From positions 496,001 to 560,000 of the forward strand of contig JANFNE010000010.1 of NCBI GenBank assembly GCA_024867545.1: a DNA stretch of 64,000 bases. Reading direction: 5' to 3'. This document shows, in pieces, positions 15,001-25,019 of the stretch (position 1 is its first letter; each line of letters opens with the position of its first letter). Both the position numbers and the translations under genes were made by a program. The notes beneath the pieces are model-generated. The model was not told where the DNA came from, did not search any database, and saw only the letters and a list, made by a program, of their open reading frames with translations. The stretch comes from Phytopythium helicoides. Taxonomy: Eukaryota > Oomycota > Peronosporomycetes > Pythiales > Pythiaceae.

Positions 15001-16839
15001 TTCCTGTACTTGAAAGTGAAGCTGTGCGAAACGACGAAGAATCCTTGAACCCGTTTGTATTGATACGACTGTGGTGGCGATCGCGCAAGTTCGCAATCGC
15101 GACTGGCAGTAGTTTCATTACCGGAAGTAGCGACCCAAAGTCCGATGTACACCGTCATCGTACGGTCCAAGCCGAGACTCGTCGTCTCAAGCGAGAGTTT
15201 GGCATGTCCCAAGTGCGAACACCGTACCTTGGAGTCTTTCGATCGGTCCACAAAGAGTGCCCAGTGAAGAAGCACGTGCTATCCGGTGTCATTCTTGAAC
15301 GCACTATTCGAAGCAACCTCCGTGTGTGGCAGGCCCGCGTCAAGCTACGAATGAACTATCTGACGTACAGGAACAAATGCCTGAAACTCTACTGCTGGAT
15401 AGCTCTTTTCCTTTATCCAACCGTGTCAAAAACCATCCTGGCTATATTCAACTGTCAAGAAATAGGAGACGTGTACTACTTGGTGCAAGATCGACGCATT
15501 GTATGCTACAACTCGACATGGTTTGTCTTTGGTGTAGTTGCCATGGTCGGGGTCGCAGTGTGGGTGGTTGGCATCCCGTTCTTTTTCTGGCTTCTAATTT
15601 GGCTTGCCCAAGACAGAGGCGTCAGTGCAAGGCTCAAACTCCTCCGCAAGCCTCAGTGTCGTCGCCTGCGCACGAAATGGCTAAAAGAATTACTCCAACA
15701 GCATGCAGAGGAAGGTATCTTTGTTCCGGATATGGACAATCGCGACGTACAAGACGAACAGCTAGCCAAATACATGAAGCGAAAGAACCTGACAGTACGT
15801 ATTTTATATTCCAGCAAACGAAGAGTCTTGCTTGCTAACGTTTCGGGTGTGTAAAGGATTCTACAGTTCAGGCTCGCTTGGGTTTTATCTACGCTGAATG
15901 TAAGTGAATATGCGCTCAACAAAAGTTGAACATTACGCGAACGTTTTACCGATCTCAATATTCGAACCGAACAGACTCGCAAAGTTACTGGTGGTTTGAA
16001 GTTGTGGACCTGTCACGTAAGTTGTTCTTGAGCGCTGTGATTGTATTCGTTCAAGATGGTAGCGTCGAGCAAGTTTTATTGGCAGTATCTGTATGGTGAG
16101 TGTTCTTGTTCCCCATCAACCGGGTGCATTTGTAGATGCTGAGCTGACATGTGTTTGGCGATATAGCCTGGTCACGATGTGGTTTTTACTCTTCTTTCAG
16201 CCATATGAAGACTACTCTGACAATTTGATCGCGAGCATCACGCAGCTCCAGCTTTTCTTGACATTATGGCTTGGTATTTTGATCCAACTCAATGATTTGA
16301 ACGAAGAGTCACAGATCAATGAGCCCGTCTTGAGCGCACTACTCGTGGGAACATGTTGCGCGGTCACCATCTTTGGTGTCGGCATGATATTCAGTGAGGG
16401 CATCATGGACTCTCGGCGCGAGTATCGCGAAGAAAAGGCCCGACGAGCCGAGCGCGTGCGTGCAGAGGTGCGAAAGCGCTGGCTGAGCGCATTCAACTAC
16501 GCTTCCTATGAGTCACAAGTTGAACGATTTGGGGCCCTTAGCTTTAGATATTTCAGTATCCCGGCGATGATGGAAGCATTCCGTCGAACAAAAGTGTCTG
16601 AGATGAAGGAGCTTGATGACGCCGCAGTGGAGCTTCGGTTCCCCGAGACAAATGTTCACCTGACCCAAAATATTGAAAGTGAAAACTCAGAAGATGCAAA
16701 CCGTCAAGACAACAACGATGAGGGAGTAGAGGAGCAGATGGTCAGCTACGTTAGTCCAAGACAAATGAGGCGCCAACGTCAAATATTAACCCTCCGCACT
16801 GATACTCAAAGCGCGAACGGCGAGGGAATGCAGCACTAA
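1..16839 (+). CDS. Giant multidomain cell-surface protein (FnIII, Calx-beta, CUB, EGF, beta-helix repeats, multi-pass membrane C-terminus), 5' truncated
   Basis: The gene enters from the left already coding (tail of an FnIII domain), so its start lies outside. Visible order: two Calx-beta repeats (about 70-770), about nine FnIII domains, two more Calx-beta (about 3390-4090), about ten FnIII (to about 7970), a CUB domain (7960-8370), an EGF-like module with six-Cys spacing (8390-8570), a long right-handed beta-helix region with polymorphic-repeat GG[AGI] strands (8580-12890), Cys-rich CxxC modules (13370-14215), and about eight hydrophobic segments (14240-16420) with a charged cytoplasmic tail. 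About 21 introns are implied, for example 4546-4611, 5279-5355, 8091-8158, 12145-12221 and 14681-14753. Roughly 5,000 residues are encoded here. Two frame changes, near 1886 and 2143, are each cured by removing one G. A role in adhesion or as a surface receptor/channel is inference; the modules themselves are clear. Confidence 0.85.
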
Positions 16840-16971
16840 CAAAAGGTGAACAAGGTCGTGAAGCCAAACTTTGGAAACACTTAAGCGTCCGAGCGCAGTG
16901 ATCAGCCATCGTCTATATGTTTACAATGCTCGTCTACATATTGTGCCGGCAATACATACACTGCACCCAAC

Positions 16972-18385
16972 TCAGAAACGATTGGAGATGCGTTTGCCTA
17001 CACCCGAACCAGCCATGCCATAATAGCAGATCTGACACTCTTGTGTTTTCCACTGGTAAGCGCCGTTGCGGACATCGAATCCCACTGCAAATTCAGCACA
17101 ATAACGGTCGTATAACGCCTCCCACTCGTGGAATGTCACAATCTCGTACTGTCTGGCTGGGTATGCTGCTAGCCTACAATGAAGGCACCACTACCATGTT
17201 AGTGTGGTCGCTAATAGTGGGAATAGATGTTAGCGAAACCATAAACGAAGCCACTTACCCTTGTGTGGCGCGAAGCGATTGCTCAAGGGAATACCCTGAA
17301 AGGAACATGGAGATGTAGGGCGGAACGACGGAGCGCCGGTGCGCGAGGCACACGAGCTCTGAGTTTAGGATTGGTCCTGGTGCCTCGTCGCCCTGACTGC
17401 GTACAAACTTTCTCCACTTGATGAGCCACTTTTTCGGCACGAGAAAGTAAGACGATCCGTTGCCACGCGGCCCTCTTTGGACGAGTGAGAGTGGTCGTGG
17501 AGAGGATGAAGACGTCGTCGACGGTTCCCCCGGCGCAAACAGATTGTTCGGGTACCCCGATTTGCGTAGCAGCAGGTCGACGAGAGGTGCGGAGCCCTTG
17601 ATCTCGCTCTCGAAGCGGCTCCTCTTTTTCTCTTCGACCTCCAGCTCGCGGGTCTCCTGCTCCTTGATGCACTCGCTGCAGTCGACGCAGCTCTCGAGTG
17701 GGAAGGCGCGCAGCTCCGGCGCGTAGACCGCGAGCTTCCTGAACGTGGCGCGCGTGAGAATGACGCGCCTGCTTCTTCCGACGCACTGCGCAAGCGGCAG
17801 TAGCCGGTCGTGCGCGCACACAATCATGTTGCTGGCGGCGTGCAACGCCTCTCCGTGACTCTCTGGGTCCACGCCAGCGGGCTGCGCCTCGCCGTGCTTC
17901 TTCCTCGCGCGCTGCTGCTGCTGCGCCTTCTTCTTGGACGGGCGCAGCTGCAGCGCGAGCTGCTCGAAGACCTGGCTGCTGCGCTTCCAGGCCACGAACC
18001 ACGCCTTGCTGACCACGACGCTCGTCCCGCGGCAGCTGGCCGCGTCCTCGAACGGGCTCACGCGCGCGCGCGCCAGCAGCTCCTTGACGCGCAGCACCTT
18101 CACTCACGCGGCGCCATCAGCCCCGCCTCCCCGTCGCCGTCCCCCCCGTCAGCCACCCACCTCCACGCAGCGCAGCGTGAGCGCCGAGCGCGGCCACGAC
18201 GGGTCGTCGGCGCGCAGGAACCCGGCGACGTCGCCGAAGCGCCGCATGATGACGAGCCCCAGCGCGTCGCGCAGCGCCGGCGACGAGGGCGCGAGCGCCG
18301 CGCAGCTGCGCGTGAGCTGCGCCACGTCGCGCGCCGTCAGCAGCTCCAGCACCTGCGCCAGCACGGCGGGCGGCAGTCGCTCCAT
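16972..18385 (-). CDS. F-box and DUSP domain protein
   Basis: Three exons are read on the minus strand. Exon 1 (from ATG at 18385 to about 18153) begins MERLPPAVLAQVLELLTARD, an F-box. Exon 2 (about 18104-17258) is basic and ends in a DUSP domain with the hallmark KKWLIKWRKFV and PGPILNSEL. A clear GTAAGT donor follows, with an acceptor at 17173 opening exon 3 (17172-16972), which continues in phase and ends RISNRF. A CxxC pair lies in the middle of exon 2 and another (CQIC) near the end. F-box proteins recruit substrates to SCF ubiquitin ligases, and DUSP domains are usually found in ubiquitin-specific proteases, so the pairing suggests a ubiquitin-linked adaptor (inference). The intron-1 junction is less certain than intron 2. 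The gene is divergent from the next gene, 149 bp away, and its 3' end lies 132 bp from the end of the giant gene. Confidence 0.7.
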
Positions 18386-18534
18386 TCGGTCGCCCCGTCC
18401 AGCAGTTGGGGATGTGTGGCGAACATGCGAGGCAGGAGATTCGAGGCGGAAAACGCGCGATTTCAGCCAATCAGAATGGAAAGAAGCGGGTTTTCAGCCA
18501 ATGGAGCGCTGGATGCGAGAGCGGCGGCGAGCAT
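18386..18534. promoter_or_regulatory. Divergent promoter with two CCAAT boxes
   Basis: This 149 bp gap separates the start codons of two divergent genes. It contains two CAGCCAAT elements, CCAAT at 18467-18471 and 18498-18502, spaced 31 bp and both on the plus strand. CCAAT is the NF-Y target in eukaryotes. That these drive either gene is inference. Confidence 0.5.
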
Positions 18535-21500
18535 GAAGGCGGCGAGGCTCGGGGCCGTGGCGGACCGCGCGCCGCTGCTGCTGGCGCTCGCGGGGGCGCC
18601 CGAGCGCGCCGCGCAGTTCAACGAGGAGGTGCAGAGCGCGCGCTCGGCGGCGGACGAGGCCTCGCGCGCGCTCAGCGGCCGCGTGGTCGCCAAGATCCGG
18701 CCGGCGCTGCTGCACTGTCTGGTGGACGGCGAGCTGACGGTGCGCTGCGGCTCACCTGCGGCTGCTGCAGCTGCTGCTAACGCCCGACTGCGTTTTGCGA
18801 GCAGTGCGTCATACGCTCCAGGTCGGTGATCGCTGCGGTTGGGCCGGTGGAAGCGGCAGGGGATGGAGACGATGCTGCGAGCCACGCGGACTTTGCGGTC
18901 GCGACGGTGGACGGCAACATTTGGCTCGTGACGTTCCCGCCGCCGTCGCTGTCGAACTCGGGCGTGCCTCGGCAGCTGTGGCTGCAGCATGAATTCAGCG
19001 CGGTGGGGTTGTCCGCGAGTACGCCGGCGGTGGGACAGTCGTCGCTGTCCGCCGGCATCACGCCGACGCAGCAGGCCGCGTCCTTGACGAGCCAGCCGAG
19101 GAGCAACCCTGCTGTATGGGCGCTGCAGGTCCCGGGCGCGATCGGCGTCGAGAGCTTATTGCTCCCAACAGGGATTTTCACGGTGGTGCGCAGTGTCATC
19201 GCACCTACAACTGTGGCGTGGTCTCCACGGCAGAACTACACAGGATTTCACAACGATGCGAGCGCACCAGACGATGACAACGGATCGCCTCGAGCAGAAT
19301 TAGACGATTTAGAAGGCGACCAATCGACCTGCTCATGGTCGTCGCACGGCAGCGATAATCGGTCTGCTCGGCTACTCTCGAGCTTGTTTCCAGAAATTGG
19401 CGTTCGTGTGGCCCGGAACTTCTTCGTGTTGCAGGGAGACTCGGATGGGCGCGTCCGCTACGCTGCAATCGCCATGGAAACTACAATTACTGGCTCATCC
19501 TCTTTAGAAGAAGCAAAGTCGGGCCTTTTGTTGGAGTCAATTGGGGAGCCGATCTGCGCAATTATCCCATTTTCAGCCAAGCCAAATTCAAATGATGAGA
19601 CTGAAGTGTCGTGCGACTCTCTTCTGATTGCAAGCTCTAGCGGTCGTCTTGCAATTTTCTCGCCACTTTTAAGTGCTACGGTCTCCCCGACCTTCAGAGA
19701 ACGCCACTTTCACCACCTGCAGCTTTCTGAAAGCACTACCATCCAAACTATCGCGATTATAGACAAGATTGGTGTGCTTCTATACCTCAGTAGAGGGGCA
19801 GCATTTGTTTGCTCAGTGAATGACGTGGTGTCGTTGGCACGTCCAACAACAAATGCGACGCCTCGCTCCGGTTTACCGCTTCTGGACAAGTTCACGAGAA
19901 AACTACCACTGGAATCGGTTCGATGCGCTGTTTAATATCCTTGACCGTCAAGCTGGCTGACTGACTACTCCCTTTGCAAACCAACACAGAACATTTTACA
20001 AGTATCCTGCGATACGCCACAGCAAAGCATCTCGTTCTTGTTCGCATCGGGCCGAGTTACAACTATGGATATGGTGACGTTCAAGGAGTTCATAGCAACC
20101 GTGCTGCCAAGCCATTCTCGAAAAGGGGAAGCCGATCACACTAAGCGGAGTACTAATACCGGAAACCAAGAAACTCGCATCCGCAAACTTCTTCAGCAAA
20201 TCGATCAAGTATCCAAGCAATCTGGAAGAGAGCTTGATAAATCGCACGCACTGGACAAACAGCTTGAGGCGCTTCACTCTGCCCTACAGGTTCAACAAAT
20301 TGCTCGCACTGAAGGTAAGCTTTGCATGATAACAAAGTTCCGTTTAGATGCTGACGTTTCAATTGGTGGCATGCAGGATTACAGGCAATTTTTAATCTGA
20401 ACATTACGCCCCTGCCGGCAACAACTGGCCAGTTTGTTCATCAAAAATCTGTTGCACTGTCATGTTCGGTCGAGCTCGGCAGTTCAGCAGAAGCTCTACA
20501 CCCTTACGATAGCTGGTGCGAGCAGCTCATTACGATGAGGTGATATGTAGTTGCTTTCGTCTAACTTGCTGCGTTTGCATAGGGTCATATCGGTTCACAT
20601 TCACCGCCTAGACCAGCCAGACGACGTGTCGAGTTTCACATTTCCACTTGCGGATTTACTGGCCCAAGAGCGCAATGCTGCTGGTATCACGCTTATACTG
20701 AATCCTCAGGCGATCAAGCTACGCCAGGGAGGTGCTCTTGTGCTCACTTCCGAACTACTTTTTCACCCGCATCCAAACGAGCGAATCCTGACCACTTTTT
20801 GTGAGGGAATTGTTCTTCCTGTTGACATAGAAAACGGCTCGTTATTCGCATTATCCATACCCATCGGCAATCCCAAGCAAGTGCTACTTGCTCAATTGAG
20901 TGAGCCAATAACCGAGAAAGAAGGCAAATCTGGATCCACCCGGTCTGGTGAGGTTTCTGCCGAAGATGGAGTGCGCTGGTGGTCATCGTTGACTTCCTAT
21001 GCTTCCGAAAACGACATCTTCGACGCGATAGTCTCTAAGCTGATGCTATCTCTTCCCGGAAAGAACAGTCACCAAGATCTATCAACGGCACCAACGCCTT
21101 CGCGATTCACGTTGAGAGTGCGATCTGGCCAGGTCGGTGACACAGCAATAAGCGATCAAGATCGAGTCGACCAGATGCTCGCAGTTCTTTGCCGCCTATT
21201 CCCGGGAGTTGACCCAGTGGTGTTACGAAAAAGCGCACGGATCATCCACGGTGGCAAACTTTGGGTAACTTTCAAAACTCTAGCTGAAAACCTGCTTGTT
21301 CTCAAGATGGAGCATTTGGGCAACAACGGGGAAATATCAATTGTACTTCAGTGCTCTGACGTTGGCGAGCTGTCTGCGGTAAGTTGTGGTGTTGAAACAC
21401 ATCTTGATTATTTATTGTCAAGTGCTCATCCAATCAATTGTTTCCGATACAAAAGTTACGGGCAATGATATTGACGCCATTGTCCGGAGGGGAAGATGAT

Positions 21501-21831
21501 CAAGAGTATGACCCTCACGAAGTCGACAAAATCTGTGGACGGCTATCGGTGGCGCTTGGTTCGCATCTCGTCACTATTGTTGAGTTGGAGACGCTTGCCA
21601 AGGTATGCTCTCGTAATGTTTTCCTTCGTGTTTGCACACACTCACTAGATGTATTATTATCGATTGCAGGAGCTCATAGACAAAGTTAATCGCACACTGC
21701 GAGATCCAGAGTCATCTGATGCGTGCACGGACGAGATTTTGCATTCATTTGCACAACTCACATCGCTAGAGATGCAGGTGCTCGACGTCTACTGGAAGAT
21801 ACGAAGAGTGCTTGACAAGGTAAACTTGTAG
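18535..21831 (+). CDS. FAAP100-like protein (Fanconi core complex subunit family), tentative
   Basis: About seven exons are joined in consistent phase: 18535-18739, 18805-19931, 19990-20314, 20377 to about 20539, 20582 to about 21379, about 21456-21603, and 21669-21831. No frame break is needed, and the product is about 960 residues. The N-terminal half looks like a beta-propeller, with short strands such as GNIWLVTF, LIASSSGRLAIFSP and GVLLYLS. A helical region with coiled-coil character follows (around 20150-20290), then a beta-rich part and a C-terminal helical tail ending in VLDKVNL. The order and some segments (for example GEPICAIIPF before DSLLIASSSGRLAIF) recall animal FAAP100, which scaffolds the FANCL/FANCB module of the Fanconi anaemia ubiquitin ligase. 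This rests on remembered family features, so the function is tentative. The gene structure itself is solid. Confidence 0.6.
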
Positions 21832-21929
21832 ATTGACGAAGTGACGGCGAAAAGGCAGTATGCAAACCACAATGCATTGAGAGAAGCTAGCCATGAAAGT
21901 GGACATAGATAGTGTAGGGAATCCTATTG

Positions 21930-23493
21930 CTATAGCTCCTCTGTCGGCAGGCCTTGCTCACGCAGCGATGCTTTCTCGGCTGACGTCGACACTGAGTAGA
22001 GTCTCTGCATACATCGATCCGCAAACGAATGGGAAGTTAGATCGACGGGTGGGAATGCTCGCGTAGACATTACACAAACCTCAAAGTAACGTGGCGCACG
22101 CGATGGCCACAACATGTAGATGAGCGCAGCGTAGACAAACAGATCAATGAATGTCGAGATGCCGGCAACTGTCTTCTCGCGGACCCATGGAGACAGAAAC
22201 GCTGCAATGACCACTGTGATCGGGAGCGAGGCAATGTAGACACCAAACAACGAGCCAATCTGCGGCACAAATTATCAGCCTGCAGTTGCGCACATAGTTG
22301 CATCATCCCATCGATCGTTTACCTGAAAGAAGAATCGGCGCTTGCTTGAAGATTCTTCGACTTCACGGGTCTCGATCAGCGTCACTGCAAACCACCCTAG
22401 CACGGTCATTTGAATCGAGCAAATCCCGACGCCAGGCCACGACTCGTAAATGTACAACGTCGATGCTGGATCGAGCCACACGAGGTACCACATCGCCATC
22501 GACAGATAGAGTCCGAGGAACACAAGCATGATGCACGAAAGTGTTACTTGCCCGTGCAACACTACGCTCGTGATCGTCCATCCCTTTGCCACCAGCATAG
22601 CTAGCAAAATGGTGCCGACGCGAACGAAAACTTGGATCATCTTGGCGGCGTACGAGAAGAATGGAACGCCGACGCCGTTGACTTGAAGCGCCATGAAGTG
22701 CAGTCCGAGCAGCGCGTTGGCTGCGAAGAAGAATGCGACCACCAGCGTCAACAACTTGATGATCGGGTGGAAGGTCTCGGACTGACGCATGGCTCTAGCC
22801 GAAATTGTTTGAGCTACGGCTGCAGCACCACTCAGGATCGCCATGACTCCGTAGACCAGCGGGAGCCCTTGCTGCTCCACGGGCAGCTCGCCACCGTCGC
22901 CCTGCGTGAAGTGGAGGTCGTACCAGGCCGAGAAGTAGTACTTGTCGTAGCTTTCTTGCGTGATCTGCGTGAACGATGGGCGGTAGGCGTCGCCCCCGGG
23001 GACGCAGCGCGCGAGCGCGACGTACCAGAAACGCGGGCGGATGTGCTCGTGCACGTCAAAGTCGAAACGGAACGGGATGTCGAGGTCGCCCGAGGCTGTG
23101 ACGTTGATGACGCGCTTGGTGTGTCGAGGCGAGATCTTGCACTCGCAGCCGCAGTCCGGGTCCGTCATGATGTAGTTCCAGAAGAGCGCCTCGTCGTCGT
23201 AGATGGCGACTTTAAGGTCCTCCGCGTTGCTCTCGATCTTCCCGGCAATGTGCTGCACGAACAACGAGGGGGACGATCATGAGTTGGCTTTGGAGCGATG
23301 AAAATGCAAGCAGGAAGCAACGCACCCCTGCGACCTCGGCCAGCGTGGGCCTCCACTCGAAGCAGAACTTGCCGATGAACGCGAACTGCCGGCCAACCAG
23401 GAAGCCGGAGGACTCGGTGGCACTCGCGGCGTGCAGCGCCAAGGCCACGAGCGTCAGCCAGAGCCACGCGGGCGAACTCGAGCGCTTGGCCAT
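21930..23493 (-). CDS. GPR180/TMEM145-type seven-transmembrane protein (GpcrRhopsn4 family)
   Basis: Three exons: 23493 to about 23320 (signal peptide, start MAKRSSSPAWLWLTL), 23252-22323, and 22259-21930; about 475 residues. After the signal peptide comes a luminal beta-rich domain with the CECKI and YVALARC stretches and a WYDLHF segment. Seven hydrophobic helices follow from about residue 185 (LVYGVMAILSGAAAVAQT through DLFVYAALIYMLW). The WYxLHF motif ahead of the first helix and the helix spacing fit the intimal-thickness-receptor family (GPR180, TMEM145, TMEM87-like). Members reside in endomembranes or the plasma membrane, and ligands are poorly known. Phase-0 junctions at both introns agree with the family topology. 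An oomycete initiator-like motif lies about 35-50 bp upstream of the ATG. The tail ends LREQGLPTEEL. Confidence 0.8.
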
Positions 23494-23526
23494 CGCTGGT
23501 GGAGCCTGGGGGATCGTAGAGGAAGG

Positions 23527-23542
23527 AGAGTGGAAAATGAGG
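23527..23542 (-). promoter_or_regulatory. Oomycete initiator-like element of the GPR180-type gene
   Basis: On the minus strand the bases read CCTCATTTTCCACTCT. This matches the published oomycete Inr core TCATTYBNCA, although the following AT-rich half is weak. It sits 34-49 bp upstream of the start codon at 23493, the usual distance for short oomycete leaders. Confidence 0.5.
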
Positions 23543-25019
23543 GCTTCGACGCGATCTTTTGTCCAGCGAAGCGCTGCATTTCTTCCATGGCGAATCATTG
23601 GATCGCGACGCTTCACCTTCACACAAGGGTGCTGTAAGTTTCTCGCTAGAATATGGCTTCTAGTACTTTGTTGGACATTAGCGTGAGCAGGAGAGGTGTC
23701 GCTCCATGTCAAGCAGGTTGAGTCTCCAGTAGCGGGGGGAGCCTACTCATGTAAATCAAGGTCATAAAGGCTCTGTTCTCCAGTGGATGACGTTTTCAAA
23801 TTTTCATTGGAAGTGGAAACCGCGTCGATTTGCTCGCAACGATCAAGCCATGCGAATGCAAACTCATCAGCCTCCACGGTTCTTTTCCGGTCGCACTTTA
23901 ATGCGTCGGCGGTCATGACAGGATCCCATCACGGCATATTCGACTGGTACCACATTGCATTGGATCGCGACGCTTCAAGGTGTTCACCGATATCCACAGA
24001 GGGGGGACCCAGTATGGACGAGTAGACGACACTCACTCACCTCACTTGTCGATGTGGGTGATCACGGAGCGCTCGATTGCGGATGGCTCACTCCTTTCGT
24101 GCGCTTTTACGGGCGATCGCGAGCGTGAGGCTCGATCGGCCGCTGCAGTCGTCATCGATCAGCTGGCCATATCCTATTGATACTTCCGCTACGAGACACA
24201 GCACAGCTGCTGCAGCATAGGATGCACGCGGCAGTGCCGCGGCACAGTAGCCATGCATTTCTGCAGGAGTGCGCCCATGCCCGAGCGCTTCAACTTGGCG
24301 CACTGACTACTTGATGTGACCCACACGAATGGATCCGTTTCGCATCGTTCAGTTCGTGGGGTGCCACTGTATACGGCGGACTGTATACCTTTCGTGTGTG
24401 CCCACGCGAGGCGACACACCCAGTCGTGCTGCTGGCAAAATCCATTGAAAGATGCGCTCGGCGCTCCGCCCCCACGAGTCGTGAGCCCATAGAGCCTGGA
24501 GCAATAGGGTGGACCCACTCGCCCGCCACCGAGCGCTGGCCAGTGTCGAGGCGATTCGGTGCCCGGAGCGCGTGCAGTATAGGCTTGCAGGCTTTCCCTC
24601 GCTCTGATCGGCGGTGGAGGCTGTGCTGCCAAAAGCGGCACCCTAGGCTTCTACACATCTCAGGGACTCAACGGCGAAGAGCAGCTTCCGACAAAACGTG
24701 ATCCGCTCTACGCTCCTACTGTGTCGCGCGTCAAGTCGTCAAATCGCCAAGTTGCGGGTGGAATGCAACATCGACGAGACGGATCGGTTCGGGTAAGAGT
24801 CTTCATACAAATTTCAAGTAAGGCAGCGCGGGCGGGGTAGGTAGTCAGCGCCATCTGGCGACGGTTGGGTGAGGGGCAAGGAGTCAGTTTTTGGCGTGTA
24901 GTATACGTTTGGTATACACTTTGGGGGAGCAGCTGGCCGCGGGGCCATGGCATTCGCCGAAGAAACCACCGAGCGCGGCGCTGGCCCCGCGGTGTGCTCG
25001 CCTGTGCGACTCGCTCAGG
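23543..25019. other. Intergenic stretch without recognised gene
   Basis: This is about 1.5 kb with only short overlapping frames lacking family features or plausible codon use. The only structure noticed is four GTATAC hexamers: two in the direct repeat ACTGTATAC (24366 and 24380) and two as a hairpin-like pair at 24901-24917, close to the myosin start. It probably includes the myosin promoter and leader. Confidence 0.5.

Noticed and set aside
17460..18830. Long GC-rich open frames on the plus strand (for example 17810-18829)
   Set aside because: They are mirror frames of the F-box/DUSP gene and of the first FAAP100-like exon; Arg/Ala-rich composition comes from high GC content.
22632..23282. 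Plus-strand frame of 216 codons
   Set aside because: Antisense shadow of the 7TM gene, which has a signal peptide, helices and proper splice sites.
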